From assembly GCA_050946375.1 (NCBI GenBank), contig JBMNUT010000001.1:238663-302662 (forward strand): DNA of 64,000 nt, written 5' to 3'. Both the position numbers and the translations under genes were made by a program. Of the stretch, positions 36,426 through 45,302 are shown in pieces. Source of the DNA: UBA1794 sp050946375 (GTDB lineage Bacteria > Bacteroidota > Bacteroidia > Bacteroidales > Bacteroidaceae). Every line of letters begins with the position of its first letter. The first letter of the stretch is position 1. The notes under the pieces were generated by a model. The model was not told where the DNA came from. It ran no database searches and saw nothing but the letters and a program-made list of their open reading frames with translations.

Positions 36426-37795
36426 TACTCCTCCTCTGCAGCGCATTCCTATCCCCGCACCTCGTGGCACAAGCCATCGACGGCACTTGGGGCGGACAGC
36501 TGCAGGCAGGCTCCGTAAGCCTGCGCCTCGTTGTCCACCTCACGCAAGAGGACAATCGGCTGCGCGCCACACTCGACTCGCCCGACCAGGGAGCCTACGG
36601 ACTGAAAGCCGAGACCGCCACCTTCAGCGACTCCCTGCTTTCCTTCCGCATACCCTCCATCGGCGCCTCCTACCGCGGACGCCTCCGTCCCGAAGGGCAC
36701 ATCGAAGGCACGTTTACCCAAGGCGGCGACCTCCCGCTCACCCTGCAACGGGAAGAAAACACCGGCACCCTCCGCCCGCAAGAGCCGCAACCGCCCTTCC
36801 CCTACCGCAGCGAAGAGGTACAGATACGCAACGCCCAGGCCGGCATCACGCTCAGCGGCACGCTCACCCTGCCGCCCGATTCCGCCACGCCCTGCGCCGC
36901 CGTCGTGCTCCTCACGGGCAGCGGTCCACAAAACCGCGACAGCGAACTCTTCGGACACAAGCCCTTTCTCCTGCTGGCCGACTATCTGACACGCCGCGGC
37001 CTTGCCGTCCTGCGCTGCGACGACCGCGGCACGGGCCACTCGGAAGGGCACTTTGCCACGGCCACCGACGCTGACTTCGCCACCGACGCCGCCGCCTGCT
37101 TCAGCTACCTGCAAGGCCGGCCGGAAATAGACCCCGCCCGCATAGGACTCCTCGGGCACAGCGCAGGAGCAACCGCCGCATTCCGCTGCGCCGCGGACTG
37201 CCCCGACGTATGCTTCGTGGTCTCCCTTGCCGGAACAGCCCTGCCGGGCGACAGCATCCTGCTCTACCAAAACCACGAACTCCTGCGCCTGGCCGGAAAA
37301 GACAGCCTCTGGGCACAAGAATATCCCCCTCTCCGCGCCTTCTACGACCTGCTCAAATGCGAACTTCCCCCCGCCACGCGAGCCGACTCCGTCTACCGCT
37401 TCTTCCTACGCGCCCTGCCCCCGGAGCAACAAGCCGACAGCCTCACCCTCGCCCGCCTGCGCCAGCAGGCCGAAACCGTCACCTCACCCTGGATAACGCA
37501 CTTCCTCCGCGACGACCCGGCCGCAACCATCCGCCGCGTGCGCTGCCCCATACTGGCGCTCGGCGGAAGCCGGGACACACAAGTGGAGGCAGTCCCCAAC
37601 CTCACCGCCCTTGCCACTGCAGCCGAAGCGGGCGGCAACCGCCAGGTGGAGACGCGCATCTACGAAGGACTGAACCACCTGTTTCAGCCGTGCACCACGG
37701 GCGCTGTCAACGAATACGGACAAATCCGCGAAACGATGGACCCGCAGGTACTGGAGGACATAGCCACATGGATTCTGAAAACCGCACAACGCTGA
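36368..37795 (+). CDS. Secreted alpha/beta hydrolase
   Basis: 475 aa from ATG 36368. The signal peptide (SLCTFLLLLCSAFLSPHLVA) is partly encoded by repeat units. Residues about 35-130 form a beta-rich N-domain (IDGTWGGQLQAGSVSLRLVV) seen in Bacteroidales secreted hydrolases. The alpha/beta-hydrolase domain has the oxyanion region VLLTGSGPQNRDSELFGHKP, nucleophile elbow GLLGHSAGA, and a late His in EGLNHLFQ. Probable esterase or peptidase of the envelope; substrate unknown. Confidence 0.85.
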   Translation: MQDFSPKHARLFRKSLCTFLLLLCSAFLSPHLVAQAIDGTWGGQLQAGSVSLRLVVHLTQEDNRLRATLDSPDQGAYGLKAETATFSDSLLSFRIPSIGASYRGRLRPEGHIEGTFTQGGDLPLTLQREENTGTLRPQEPQPPFPYRSEEVQIRNAQAGITLSGTLTLPPDSATPCAAVVLLTGSGPQNRDSELFGHKPFLLLADYLTRRGLAVLRCDDRGTGHSEGHFATATDADFATDAAACFSYLQGRPEIDPARIGLLGHSAGATAAFRCAADCPDVCFVVSLAGTALPGDSILLYQNHELLRLAGKDSLWAQEYPPLRAFYDLLKCELPPATRADSVYRFFLRALPPEQQADSLTLARLRQQAETVTSPWITHFLRDDPAATIRRVRCPILALGGSRDTQVEAVPNLTALATAAEAGGNRQVETRIYEGLNHLFQPCTTGAVNEYGQIRETMDPQVLEDIATWILKTAQR

Positions 37796-37843
37796 GCCGC
37801 TCCTCCGCCACCGCAGCGGGACGAGAGCGGCAAGCCCGCCCGG

Positions 37844-37917
37844 GAAAAGTGGCAGGACTTTTCCCGAAAACATGCGGCACTTTTTCAGAAAACCGGCAGG
37901 CATCTTGCGGAAAAGAG
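37844..37917. repeat. 22-bp repeat array between hydrolase and topB
   Basis: Three units with a period of exactly 22 bp: AAAAGTGGCAGGACTTTTCC.., AAAACATGCGGCACTTTTTC.., AAAACCGGCAGGCATCTTGC... Lies between convergent genes. Confidence 0.8.
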
Positions 37918-37993
37918 TTACCCCTCCCTCCCGCAAGCGGCAAGACCCAAACAACGAAGCGCGGCAGCCTCATGCAGACTGTCGCGCTTCGCG

Positions 37994-40078
37994 CTATTTT
38001 TCGGGGAAAGGCGCGCGCCAGTTGCAGCCCGACTTCCACTCGGAACAGCCGTAACTTGTACGCCCGCGCAGAATGCGTCCGCGCCCGCAGGCGGGACAGG
38101 GCTTCCCGATGTCGGCATCGGTTATCACCTGCGGCCGCTGCGCTCCCTCTGCAGCAGCAGGCTTCGGCTTGCGCTTCGGAGCCGCCTTTTTCGGCTGCGC
38201 CGACTTCGCTTTTTTGGGCGCAGGCTTGGGCTCCTCGGGCGGAGCGGAGAGGCGGATGGTGGTAGGGTCGGCCTTTACGTTGGAAACAATGGAGCAGACC
38301 ATCGCCTTCAGCTCGTCCAGAAAGTGCGCCGCCTCGTAGGTTTTCTTCTCCACACCCCGCAGTTTCTTCTCCCAGAGGCCCGTCAATTCGGCACTCTTCA
38401 GCAGCTCTTCGCGGATAAGCCCGATGAGTCCCACGCCGGTGGGCGTAGCAATCAGATTTTTGCGCTCCTTGCGTATGTAGTTGCGCTTGAAGAGCGTTTC
38501 GATGATAGCAGCGCGCGTAGAAGGACGCCCTATTCCGTTTTCCTTCAGGGCATCGCGCAGTTCCTCGTCTTCCACGGTCTTTCCCGCCGTTTCCATGGCG
38601 CGCAGCAGTGTAGCCTCCGTGTAAGGCTTCGGCGGCTGCGTCCACTTCTCGGCCAGCGAAGGGCTGTGGGGACCGCTTTCGCCCGGCACAAACTGGGGCA
38701 AGGTGCGCTCCTCGGCCTCCGCCTTGCCGCCCTCTTCCGGCTGTGCCGGGGCAGTCTGCGCCGCATCTTGCGGAGCATCGGCCGAGGGGAGGCGGTAGTC
38801 GAACACGGCGCGCCAGCCCGGCGACAGGATTTGCTTGCCCGTCACCTTGAAAGGCACGCCGCCCGAAGAACCGAGCACGGTGGTTGTCGATATTTTACAG
38901 TCGGGATAGAACACGGCGATGAAGCGCCGCGCTATCAAGTCGTAGACCTTTGCCTCGCGACCCGTAAGCCCGCGGGGGTCGACCCCTGTGGGAATGATGG
39001 CATGGTGGTCGGTAACTTTCGAATTGTCGAACACTTTTTTCGACTTGGGCAGTGCCTTTCCCAGCAGCGGGGCTGTCAGTTCGGCATAAGGCGAGAGCCC
39101 CTTGAGCGTAGCGGGGCACTTTGCGTAAATATCGTCGCTCAAATAGGTCGTATCCACGCGGGGATAGGTCGTAAACTTACGTTCATAGAGCGATTGGATG
39201 AGCTGCAATGTGTCGTCGGCCGAGAACGAAAACCGTTTGTTGCACTCCACCTGGAGCGAAGTCAGGTCGAAAAGACGCGGAGCATACTCGGTTCCTTTCT
39301 TGACCGCCACGTCTTCTACGGTAAAGGGCTCGTGTTCGATACGGGCGAGGGCCTCTTTTCCCTCGGCCTCAGTAGCAAAACGGCCTTTTGCGGCGGAGAA
39401 AACAGTATCGCGATAGGTGGTTTTCAGCTCCCAGTAAGGCTCGGGCACGAAATTCTCAATCTCTTTCTGCCGGTTCACGATGAGCGCGAGCGTAGGGGTC
39501 TGCACCCGTCCGATGGAAAGCACCTGCTTATTGCGCCCGTACTTGAGGGTATAGAGACGAGTGGCGTTCATTCCGAGCAGCCAGTCGCCGATTGCGCGCG
39601 AAAGTCCTGCCTCATAGAGCGACTGGAAGTCGCTTTGGTCGCGAAGCTGGCGGAAGCCTTCGCGAATGCTTTCCTCCGTGAGCGAAGAAATCCAGAGTCT
39701 CTTGACGGGACAGGTGGCGCGCGCCTTCTGCATCACCCAGCGTTGGATGAGTTCACCCTCCTGTCCGGCATCGCCGCAGTTGATGATTTCGTCGGCGTGC
39801 TGCATGAGTTGCTCGATAACGCGGAACTGCTTGCGATAAGTGTCGTTGGGAATCAGCTTTATGCCGAAGCGCGGCGGAATCATCGGCAGGCTTTCCAGCC
39901 GCCACGACTTCCACTCGGGGGCATAGTCATGGGGCTCTTTGAGCGTACACAGGTGGCCGAAGGTCCAGGTTACCTGGTATCCGTTTCCTTCCAGGTAGCC
40001 TTCGTGGCGATGGACTGCCCCCAATACGGAAGCTATCTCGCGCGCTACGCTGGGTTTCTCGGCTATACAGACAATCAT
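37994..40078 (-). CDS. topB: DNA topoisomerase III (type IA)
   Basis: 694 aa from ATG 40078; the frame stays open 75 codons upstream, but those codons run through the promoter and a repeat array. The Toprim domain begins MIVCIAEKPSVAREIASVLG. The catalytic Tyr is in TTYPRVDTTYLSDD near residue 304; SIGRVQTPTLALIVNRQ is the DNA-gate motif. A Lys/Pro-rich linker leads to a C-terminal zinc ribbon (CPACGRGR ... CSEWKSGC). It decatenates and relaxes DNA through a single-strand break. Confidence 0.95.
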   Translation of the reverse strand: MIVCIAEKPSVAREIASVLGAVHRHEGYLEGNGYQVTWTFGHLCTLKEPHDYAPEWKSWRLESLPMIPPRFGIKLIPNDTYRKQFRVIEQLMQHADEIINCGDAGQEGELIQRWVMQKARATCPVKRLWISSLTEESIREGFRQLRDQSDFQSLYEAGLSRAIGDWLLGMNATRLYTLKYGRNKQVLSIGRVQTPTLALIVNRQKEIENFVPEPYWELKTTYRDTVFSAAKGRFATEAEGKEALARIEHEPFTVEDVAVKKGTEYAPRLFDLTSLQVECNKRFSFSADDTLQLIQSLYERKFTTYPRVDTTYLSDDIYAKCPATLKGLSPYAELTAPLLGKALPKSKKVFDNSKVTDHHAIIPTGVDPRGLTGREAKVYDLIARRFIAVFYPDCKISTTTVLGSSGGVPFKVTGKQILSPGWRAVFDYRLPSADAPQDAAQTAPAQPEEGGKAEAEERTLPQFVPGESGPHSPSLAEKWTQPPKPYTEATLLRAMETAGKTVEDEELRDALKENGIGRPSTRAAIIETLFKRNYIRKERKNLIATPTGVGLIGLIREELLKSAELTGLWEKKLRGVEKKTYEAAHFLDELKAMVCSIVSNVKADPTTIRLSAPPEEPKPAPKKAKSAQPKKAAPKRKPKPAAAEGAQRPQVITDADIGKPCPACGRGRILRGRTSYGCSEWKSGCNWRAPFPEK

Positions 40079-40103
40079 AGGCTCAAATTTCGGTTTTTCC
40101 CTG

Positions 40104-40111
40104 CAAAGATA
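40104..40111 (-). promoter_or_regulatory. -7 box (TATCTTTG) for topB
   Basis: Minus-strand exact TAnnTTTG, 25 bases before ATG 40078. Confidence 0.5.
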
Positions 40112-40224
40112 GTGCAAACGGGCGGAAAAGAAAACTGATATTCCGCTGCCGGACGACGGCATCCGGGCTGCGGAGAAGGAGAAAAAGGAGCAGAAAGAGG
40201 CTGCTGAAGGCGCTGACAGTCTGC

Positions 40225-40306
40225 GAAAAAGACGAGCAACCTTTCGCGAAAACAGGCAAGACTTTTTCCAAAAAGTGCTGCCTGTTTTTCCGAAAAGAGG
40301 CAAGGA
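40225..40306. repeat. 22-bp repeat array between radical SAM gene and topB
   Basis: Four units, e.g. AAAACAGGCAAGACTTTTTC and AAAAAGTGCTGCCTGTTTTTC, immediately after the stop of the radical SAM gene. Confidence 0.75.
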
Positions 40307-40310
40307 GAAA

Positions 40311-41369
40311 TCAAAGTTCTATGAAGTGACACTTCTCGCAGAAGGGCGGAGTCTGGTTTTTCCGGTTCATGCGCCGGAAGAAACGGTAGTTGAACGAATT
40401 CAGGAGATCTATCACCTTTCCGTCGGCCACGTTGCCGAAATTCAGGACCTTCGGGAAGGGTTTCCCGCAGCAGGGCACGAGGTAGCCGTCCCAGGTGATG
40501 TAGAAATGCGACCAGGGGAAGGGGCACTTGCGGAAACCGGGCTTCCCGGGGAAGTCCAGCCCCGTGACTTCCACGCCGGGGCAGCGGCGAATGGCTGCTT
40601 CGGCCTCGGCCTTGGCGCGAAGGAACTCGGGAGAACGGAACAAATCGTAGTAGGATACGTCCAGTTCCGTAGCGGCCACGAGGTTGAAGTAGGTGAAGTT
40701 CAGATAGGGCACGCCCGCATTCTGCGCAAATTCCACCAGCGTCGCCATCTCCGGCACGGTCTCTTTCGTCAGCACCATGTTGAGCATTACGTCTACGCCC
40801 TGCGCCTTTGCCTTCGGGAGCAGGGCGCGCAGGTTCTCCTCCAGCCGCGCAAAGCGGGCACCGCGGCGCACCAACTCGTAGACCGCCCCGGTACCGTCGG
40901 TCGAAACCTGAATCACATCGACATACGGCAGCAGGGCTTCGGCCTGCTCCACGAAGCGGGGCACCTGGGCATTGGTAGAGAGCGAAACGACAAGGCTCGG
41001 CTTTTTCTCTTTGACGAAGCGGGCAATCTCCAGCAGATGAGGGTATAAAAAGGTTTCTCCCATACCCGTAAGCCCGATGGAGTCGAGGTAGGGATACAGC
41101 TGTTCGACGATGTTTTTGGCCCGTTCCACAGGCATATTTCCCTGGTCCATCTCACGCCCAAAAGCATATTCGCGGGCACAAGTGGTGCAATGCAGGTTGC
41201 ATCGGTTGCACAACTCCAGCATCACATTGGAAGGATAAGCCACGCTTTCCGAACGGAACAGGCGCAAAAGCAGCGAGTGGAGCTTGTTTCCGACGTAACG
41301 GACGAGGGCGAAATTCCAACGCGTGCGGCGCAGAATCCAGACGGCGCGGAGCAAATGACGGCGATTCAT
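40311..41369 (-). CDS. Radical SAM protein with SPASM-like C-terminus
   Basis: 352 aa from ATG 41369; a GTG four codons earlier is possible. The cluster motif CNLHCTTC (CxxxCxxC) lies near residue 60. GMGETFLYPHLLEIARF is the GGE-type region. The C-terminus has CPFPWSHFYITWDGYLVPCC and a final CEKCHF, matching SPASM auxiliary-cluster sites. Members modify peptides or small molecules or act as sulfatase maturases; no precursor peptide or sulfatase lies next to it, so the substrate is unknown. Confidence 0.88.
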   Translation of the reverse strand: MNRRHLLRAVWILRRTRWNFALVRYVGNKLHSLLLRLFRSESVAYPSNVMLELCNRCNLHCTTCAREYAFGREMDQGNMPVERAKNIVEQLYPYLDSIGLTGMGETFLYPHLLEIARFVKEKKPSLVVSLSTNAQVPRFVEQAEALLPYVDVIQVSTDGTGAVYELVRRGARFARLEENLRALLPKAKAQGVDVMLNMVLTKETVPEMATLVEFAQNAGVPYLNFTYFNLVAATELDVSYYDLFRSPEFLRAKAEAEAAIRRCPGVEVTGLDFPGKPGFRKCPFPWSHFYITWDGYLVPCCGKPFPKVLNFGNVADGKVIDLLNSFNYRFFRRMNRKNQTPPFCEKCHFIEL

Positions 41370-41381
41370 AGGCAGATACAC

Positions 41382-41421
41382 AAAAAAGGACAGCCGCTCC
41401 GAGGCGGAGAAGCATGTCCTT
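41382..41421 (-). terminator. Terminator of the YugP-like gene
   Basis: Minus strand: AAGGACA ... TGTCCTT outer stem with an inner CCGC/GCGG stem, followed by TTTTTTG, 27 bases after the stop at 41448. Confidence 0.75.
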
Positions 41422-41447
41422 GGAAAAAATAATTAAAAGGGAACCTC

Positions 41448-42131
41448 CTATTCGCGGCGGCTCATGTAAATCATAATGTAGTATATCAGGTTGGCAAGCG
41501 ATGCCAGAGCTGCGACCACGTAGGTATAGGCTGCGGCACGCAATGCGCTGGCGGCCTGCGAGTGATTGTAGGAATTAGTCACTCCGGCACGGTTCAACCA
41601 TACCAGGGCCCTGCGGCTGGCGTCGATTTCCACCGGCAGCGTGATGAAACTGAAGAGCGTGGTCGTGGCAAACAGGATGATACCTCCGAGCAAAAGGTTC
41701 TGACCGAGCGGGCTGCCCATGAGGAACATTCCGCCCAAAATGAGCCACATGACCCACTGCGAGGCAAAGCTCACGACCGGAACGAGGGCACTTCTCATCT
41801 TCAGCGGGGCATAAGCCTTGGCATGCTGCACGGCATGGCCGCACTCGTGGGCCGCCACGGCGGCAGCGGCTACGGAACAAGTCCCGTAAACACTCTCGCT
41901 GAGGTTGACCGTCTTGGAAGCCGGATTATAATGGTCGGTAAGGTGTCCGCGCGTACTGGTAACGGTTACGTCGTAAATCCCATTGTCGGCCAGCATTTTC
42001 CGCGCCACATCGGCGCCCGTCATACCGTTTTGCAAAGGAATCTTCGAGTACTTCTTGAATTTGCTCTGCAAGGAAGCCTGAACAGCGTAGCTGATTACGG
42101 CAATTCCGATGAATAGAATCCAATAAATCAT
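41448..42131 (-). CDS. YugP-like zinc metallopeptidase (membrane)
   Basis: 227 aa. An N-terminal hydrophobic segment, the zinc motif AAHECGHAVQHA near residue 95, and three or four further hydrophobic segments match the YugP / DUF2268-like Zn_peptidase_2 family of small membrane metallopeptidases. The substrate is unknown. Upstream on the same strand is GT2, 75 bp away, separated by a repeat array. Confidence 0.88.
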   Translation of the reverse strand: MIYWILFIGIAVISYAVQASLQSKFKKYSKIPLQNGMTGADVARKMLADNGIYDVTVTSTRGHLTDHYNPASKTVNLSESVYGTCSVAAAAVAAHECGHAVQHAKAYAPLKMRSALVPVVSFASQWVMWLILGGMFLMGSPLGQNLLLGGIILFATTTLFSFITLPVEIDASRRALVWLNRAGVTNSYNHSQAASALRAAAYTYVVAALASLANLIYYIMIYMSRRE

Positions 42132-42181
42132 AATCGTCGTTTTAAAAATAGGTTTAAGGGTTGGGGTTAAAACTACCGCTC

Positions 42182-42262
42182 CTTTTTCCGAAAAGTGCCT
42201 GCGCTTTCAGGAAAGAGTGCCAGGGCTTTTCGGGCAAGGTGAGGCGCTTTCTGAAAAAGCTC
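42182..42262. repeat. 22-bp repeat array overlapping the GT2 3' end
   Basis: Four units; the stop codon of the glycosyltransferase at 42207 lies inside the array, so the last ~18 residues of that protein are repeat-encoded. Confidence 0.75.
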
Positions 42263-43283
42263 CCGCAAATAGCTTGCCAAATGTAGTGATTCTTTTCAAA
42301 TAATACGCTATCAAAAGGCTTTTAGGATAAAAGCCAGGCCAATTAGCACAAGTAGCCTCGCGCTGAAGGCGGGCACGATCGGCCTTAAACCCGGCCTTGC
42401 TCGCCCGAAAGGCACGGCGCGCACGGAGCACGGCGCGGCAGTCGCCCCACTTGCCTTGCAGCAAAAAGGAAAGGGCTGCCACGTAATCCAGCAGAAGGCG
42501 CACCCGAAGCACGGGACGAAGGCGCGATTCGGGCAGATTCTTATAGAGCATCCACAGATTGTTGCGGAAGTTCAGAAAAGTCTTGCGGGGGTTGCTCTTG
42601 TTCAGCGTGCCGCCGCCCAGATGATAGACGACACTTTGGGGCACGCAGGCTATCTTTTTGCCCAAAGCATTGAGGCGCCAGCAGAAATCTATCTCCTCCA
42701 TGTGGGCAAAGAAGCGGGCATCGAAGCCGCCCAGGGCGCGGAAATCGGCCGTCCGCACCAGCAGTGCGGCACCCGTGGCCCAGAAGATTTCGGAAACAGT
42801 GTCATACTGCCCGCGGTCTTCCTCCACGACTTCCATCATGCGGCCCCGGCAGAAAGGATAGCCGTATGCGTCGATCCAGCCGCCGCACGCACCGGCAAAT
42901 TCGAAACGGCTGCGCTCCCTGAGACTGCGAATCTTAGGCTGGCAAGCCGAAAAACCGGGGTGCGCGTCCATAAAGTCGAGCAGCGGGGGAAGCCATCCGG
43001 CAGCGGGCTCCACATCGGAGTTAAGCAGCAGGGAATATTCGCTCTCCACGTTTTGCAAGGCGCGGTTGTACCCTTCGGCAAAACCGTAGTTACGGTCGAG
43101 CAGAATGAGCCGCACTTCGGGAAAATCGCGGCGCAACACAGACAGGGAATCGTCGGTAGAAGCATTGTCGGCCACCACTACTTCCACTCCCTCCACACCG
43201 CGGGAATGGGTCAGGACTGCAGGCAAATACTCCTGCATCAGGCGGCTTCCGTTCCAATTGAGTATGACAATCGACAGTTTCAT
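42207..43283 (-). CDS. Family 2 glycosyltransferase (GT-A)
   Basis: 358 aa. N-terminus KLSIVILNWNGSRLMQEYLP, nucleotide-binding EVVVADNASTDDS, and the acidic motif SLLLNSDVEPAAGW. ATGAALLVRTADFRALGGFD and EEIDFCWRLNALGKKI are typical of rhamnosyltransferase-like GT2. It starts 9 bases after mtaB and is probably in its operon. The C-terminal ~18 residues (AGAFSESASPCPKSPGTLS) come from repeat units, so the natural end may be earlier. Acceptor unknown. Confidence 0.88.
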   Translation of the reverse strand: MKLSIVILNWNGSRLMQEYLPAVLTHSRGVEGVEVVVADNASTDDSLSVLRRDFPEVRLILLDRNYGFAEGYNRALQNVESEYSLLLNSDVEPAAGWLPPLLDFMDAHPGFSACQPKIRSLRERSRFEFAGACGGWIDAYGYPFCRGRMMEVVEEDRGQYDTVSEIFWATGAALLVRTADFRALGGFDARFFAHMEEIDFCWRLNALGKKIACVPQSVVYHLGGGTLNKSNPRKTFLNFRNNLWMLYKNLPESRLRPVLRVRLLLDYVAALSFLLQGKWGDCRAVLRARRAFRASKAGFKADRARLQREATCANWPGFYPKSLLIAYYLKRITTFGKLFAGAFSESASPCPKSPGTLS

Positions 43284-43292
43284 GCAGTTTTG

Positions 43293-44636
43293 TCAGTTCC
43301 CTGCAGCGGCATCTTCTGCCAAAAGCAGCGCATTGCCTTCGGCATTGAAGCCGCCCAGGCGGACGGAGGTAATATGGTTATCTAATTCGGGGCAGTTCGG
43401 TCGCTCCACCCGTATGTAGTTTTCGGTGAACCCATGCATGGGAAGCTCCGGACGGGCATGCTCCCACAGCACCTTGGCGGCAGTCCCGACGTAGCGCTGA
43501 TAAAAGGCTTTGGTCTTCTTCTCCGACAACTCGATCAGGCGACGGCTGCGTTCGTGCTTTACCTCATGCGGCACTACGGGCTCAATCTGCAAGGCCTTCG
43601 TATTCGGACGCTCGGAATAGGTGAACACGTGCAGCTGCGCAAAATCCGACCGGCTGAGGAAGTCGTAGGTCTCTTCGAAGAGACTTTCCGTCTCGCCCCG
43701 CATGCCCACTATCACGTCGATGCCGATGAACGCGTCGGGCATGGCGGCAAAGATGCGCTGAAGCCTTCCGGCAAAGAGCGCAACGTCGTAGCGGCGGCGC
43801 ATCAAACGGAGTATTTCGTCGCTGCCGCTCTGCAAGGGTATATGGAAATGGGGCATGAATTTACGGCTCAAAGCCATGAAGTCGATGACCTCATCGCTTA
43901 TCAAATCCGGCTCAAGGCTGGACACCCGATAACGCTCGATGCCGTCCACCTCGTCCAAAGCGCGGAGCAAATCGACAAACCGCTCGTCCGTCGTCTTCCC
44001 GAAGTCGCCGATGTTGACGCCGGTCAGTACGATTTCCTTCCCGCCTTCTGCCGCCACTTGTTCGGCCTGGGCCTGCAGCGAACGAATCGAACCGTTGCGG
44101 CTTCGCCCACGAGCCAACGGGATAGTGCAATAAGAACAGAAGTAATCGCAACCGTCCTGCACCTTCAGAAAGTAGCGCGTGCGGTCGCCCCGACTACAGC
44201 TCGGCGCAAAAGAACGTATATCGCGGAAGGGAGAAACAAACGCTCCGCGGCAGGATTCGTCGGAAGGATGCGCCTCCATGCGCGAAAGGAAACGCAGCAA
44301 TTCGCCCTTCTGCTGGGCACCGAGCACGAGGTCCACCCCATCCATCTGCACGATGTCGGCCGATTTCAACTGAGCGTAACAACCGATTACCACGATGCGT
44401 GCACCGGGATGCTGGCGCGCTGCTGCATGGATGGCCTGACGGCACTTCTTGTCGGCCACTTCCGTTACGGAGCAGGTGTTGATGATGCACAAGTCGGCTG
44501 TCTCGCCGGGCTCTGCCTCACGCACGCCGGCTTCGCGCAAATGGCGGGCAATAGTAGATGTTTCTGCGAAATTCAGCTTGCAGCCGAGCGTATAGTAGGC
44601 CGCTTTTTTGTCATGGAAGCAATTCGTATCGACCAT
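43293..44636 (-). CDS. mtaB: tRNA (N6-threonylcarbamoyladenosine37-C2) methylthiotransferase MtaB
   Basis: 447 aa from ATG 44636, nine bases after a TAnnTTTG box; the open frame upstream is not used. UPF0004 domain: YTLGCKLNFAETSTIA, NTCSVTEVADKKCRQAI and a third Cys in VIGCYAQ. Radical SAM motif: CDYFCSYCTIP near residue 150. A TRAM-like C-terminus follows. The CKLN and CSVT features and the length fit MtaB rather than MiaB or RimO. It makes ms2t6A at position 37 of tRNAs reading ANN codons. Confidence 0.93.
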   Translation of the reverse strand: MVDTNCFHDKKAAYYTLGCKLNFAETSTIARHLREAGVREAEPGETADLCIINTCSVTEVADKKCRQAIHAAARQHPGARIVVIGCYAQLKSADIVQMDGVDLVLGAQQKGELLRFLSRMEAHPSDESCRGAFVSPFRDIRSFAPSCSRGDRTRYFLKVQDGCDYFCSYCTIPLARGRSRNGSIRSLQAQAEQVAAEGGKEIVLTGVNIGDFGKTTDERFVDLLRALDEVDGIERYRVSSLEPDLISDEVIDFMALSRKFMPHFHIPLQSGSDEILRLMRRRYDVALFAGRLQRIFAAMPDAFIGIDVIVGMRGETESLFEETYDFLSRSDFAQLHVFTYSERPNTKALQIEPVVPHEVKHERSRRLIELSEKKTKAFYQRYVGTAAKVLWEHARPELPMHGFTENYIRVERPNCPELDNHITSVRLGGFNAEGNALLLAEDAAAGN

Positions 44637-44644
44637 AAGTGCGG

Positions 44645-44675
44645 CAAAGATAGTGAAAGGCGAGAGTTGTGGCAA
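44645..44675 (-). promoter_or_regulatory. Promoter of mtaB, near-leaderless
   Basis: Minus strand: TTG (44675-44673), 20-bp spacer, TATCTTTG (44652-44645). Only 8 bases separate the box from ATG 44636. Confidence 0.7.
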
Positions 44676-44737
44676 ACGAAAACGTCGTTTTCGATTTGAC
44701 AAAACCGAGCCGCCTCACACAACCTCACGTACAGGCA

Positions 44738-44769
44738 CAAAAAAAAAGTCCGGTGAAGCGCACCAGACT
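44738..44769 (-). terminator. Terminator of the 58-residue lipoprotein gene
   Basis: Minus strand AGTCTGGTG / CACCGGACT stem with a 5-nt loop and nine following T residues. Confidence 0.88.
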
Positions 44770-44808
44770 TTCAATACTCTCTTGTAGTTTATATGCTACT
44801 TCGCTCTC

Positions 44809-44985
44809 TTAGAGGGCTGCAGTGTCAGCAGCAGCAGTGTCAGCAGCAGCAGTGTCAGCAGCAGCGCTGTCAACAACAGTTGCGATAGAATCGGTAGCAG
44901 CTGCGCTGTTATCTGCAGACTTGCTGCAAGAAGAAGCGAAAGATACGGCTGCAACAGCAGCAAACATCAAAACTAACTTTTTCAT
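44809..44985 (-). CDS. Small Ala-rich lipoprotein (58 aa)
   Basis: Too short for routine gene finding but well supported. ATG 44985 starts MKKLVLMFAAVAAVSFASSC, a lipoprotein signal whose Cys is residue 20. The mature part is only 38 residues, ending in three copies of AAADT encoded by 15-bp direct repeats. A -7 box at 45048-45055 and a strong terminator at 44738-44769 frame it as a single-gene transcript. Bacteroidales carry many small lipoproteins of this kind. Function unknown. Confidence 0.85.
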   Translation of the reverse strand: MKKLVLMFAAVAAVSFASSCSKSADNSAAATDSIATVVDSAAADTAAADTAAADTAAL

Positions 44986-45047
44986 TTTCTTTTTGTTTTT
45001 AAAAACTGTGATACAATAAACGTTTAGTTGCTCTCTTTAAAACGTTG

Positions 45048-45055
45048 CAAAGGTA
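45048..45055 (-). promoter_or_regulatory. -7 box (TACCTTTG) for the small lipoprotein
   Basis: Minus-strand exact match, giving a leader of roughly 55-60 bases. A TTG is present but 25 bp away, longer than usual. Confidence 0.5.
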
Positions 45056-45187
45056 TATACTTTTTTGAAAGAGTGTTCTACAACACACTATTTTTTTGCA
45101 ATAATTTAGACATAAAACTTTCCTTTACATTGTCAGAAAGCACTCGTTTTTCATTTATTCAGCTGTATTCGTGGCAATTAAGCCTTC

Positions 45188-45262
45188 GAGGGAACAAAAA
45201 AAAGTACCGCAGCATTTCTCCGAAAGGCTTGCACCTTTTTCCAAGAAGCTGCGGTACTTTTC
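45188..45262. repeat. 22-bp repeat array with long hairpin
   Basis: First and last units are complementary (AAAGTACCGCAGC and GCTGCGGTACTTT), enclosing two other units. It lies 40 bases past the stop of the PepSY-like gene and could terminate it. Confidence 0.75.
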
Positions 45263-45302
45263 CTCTTTATCTCCGTGCCTGGCCGAAATAAGCCGGAAGC
45301 AA

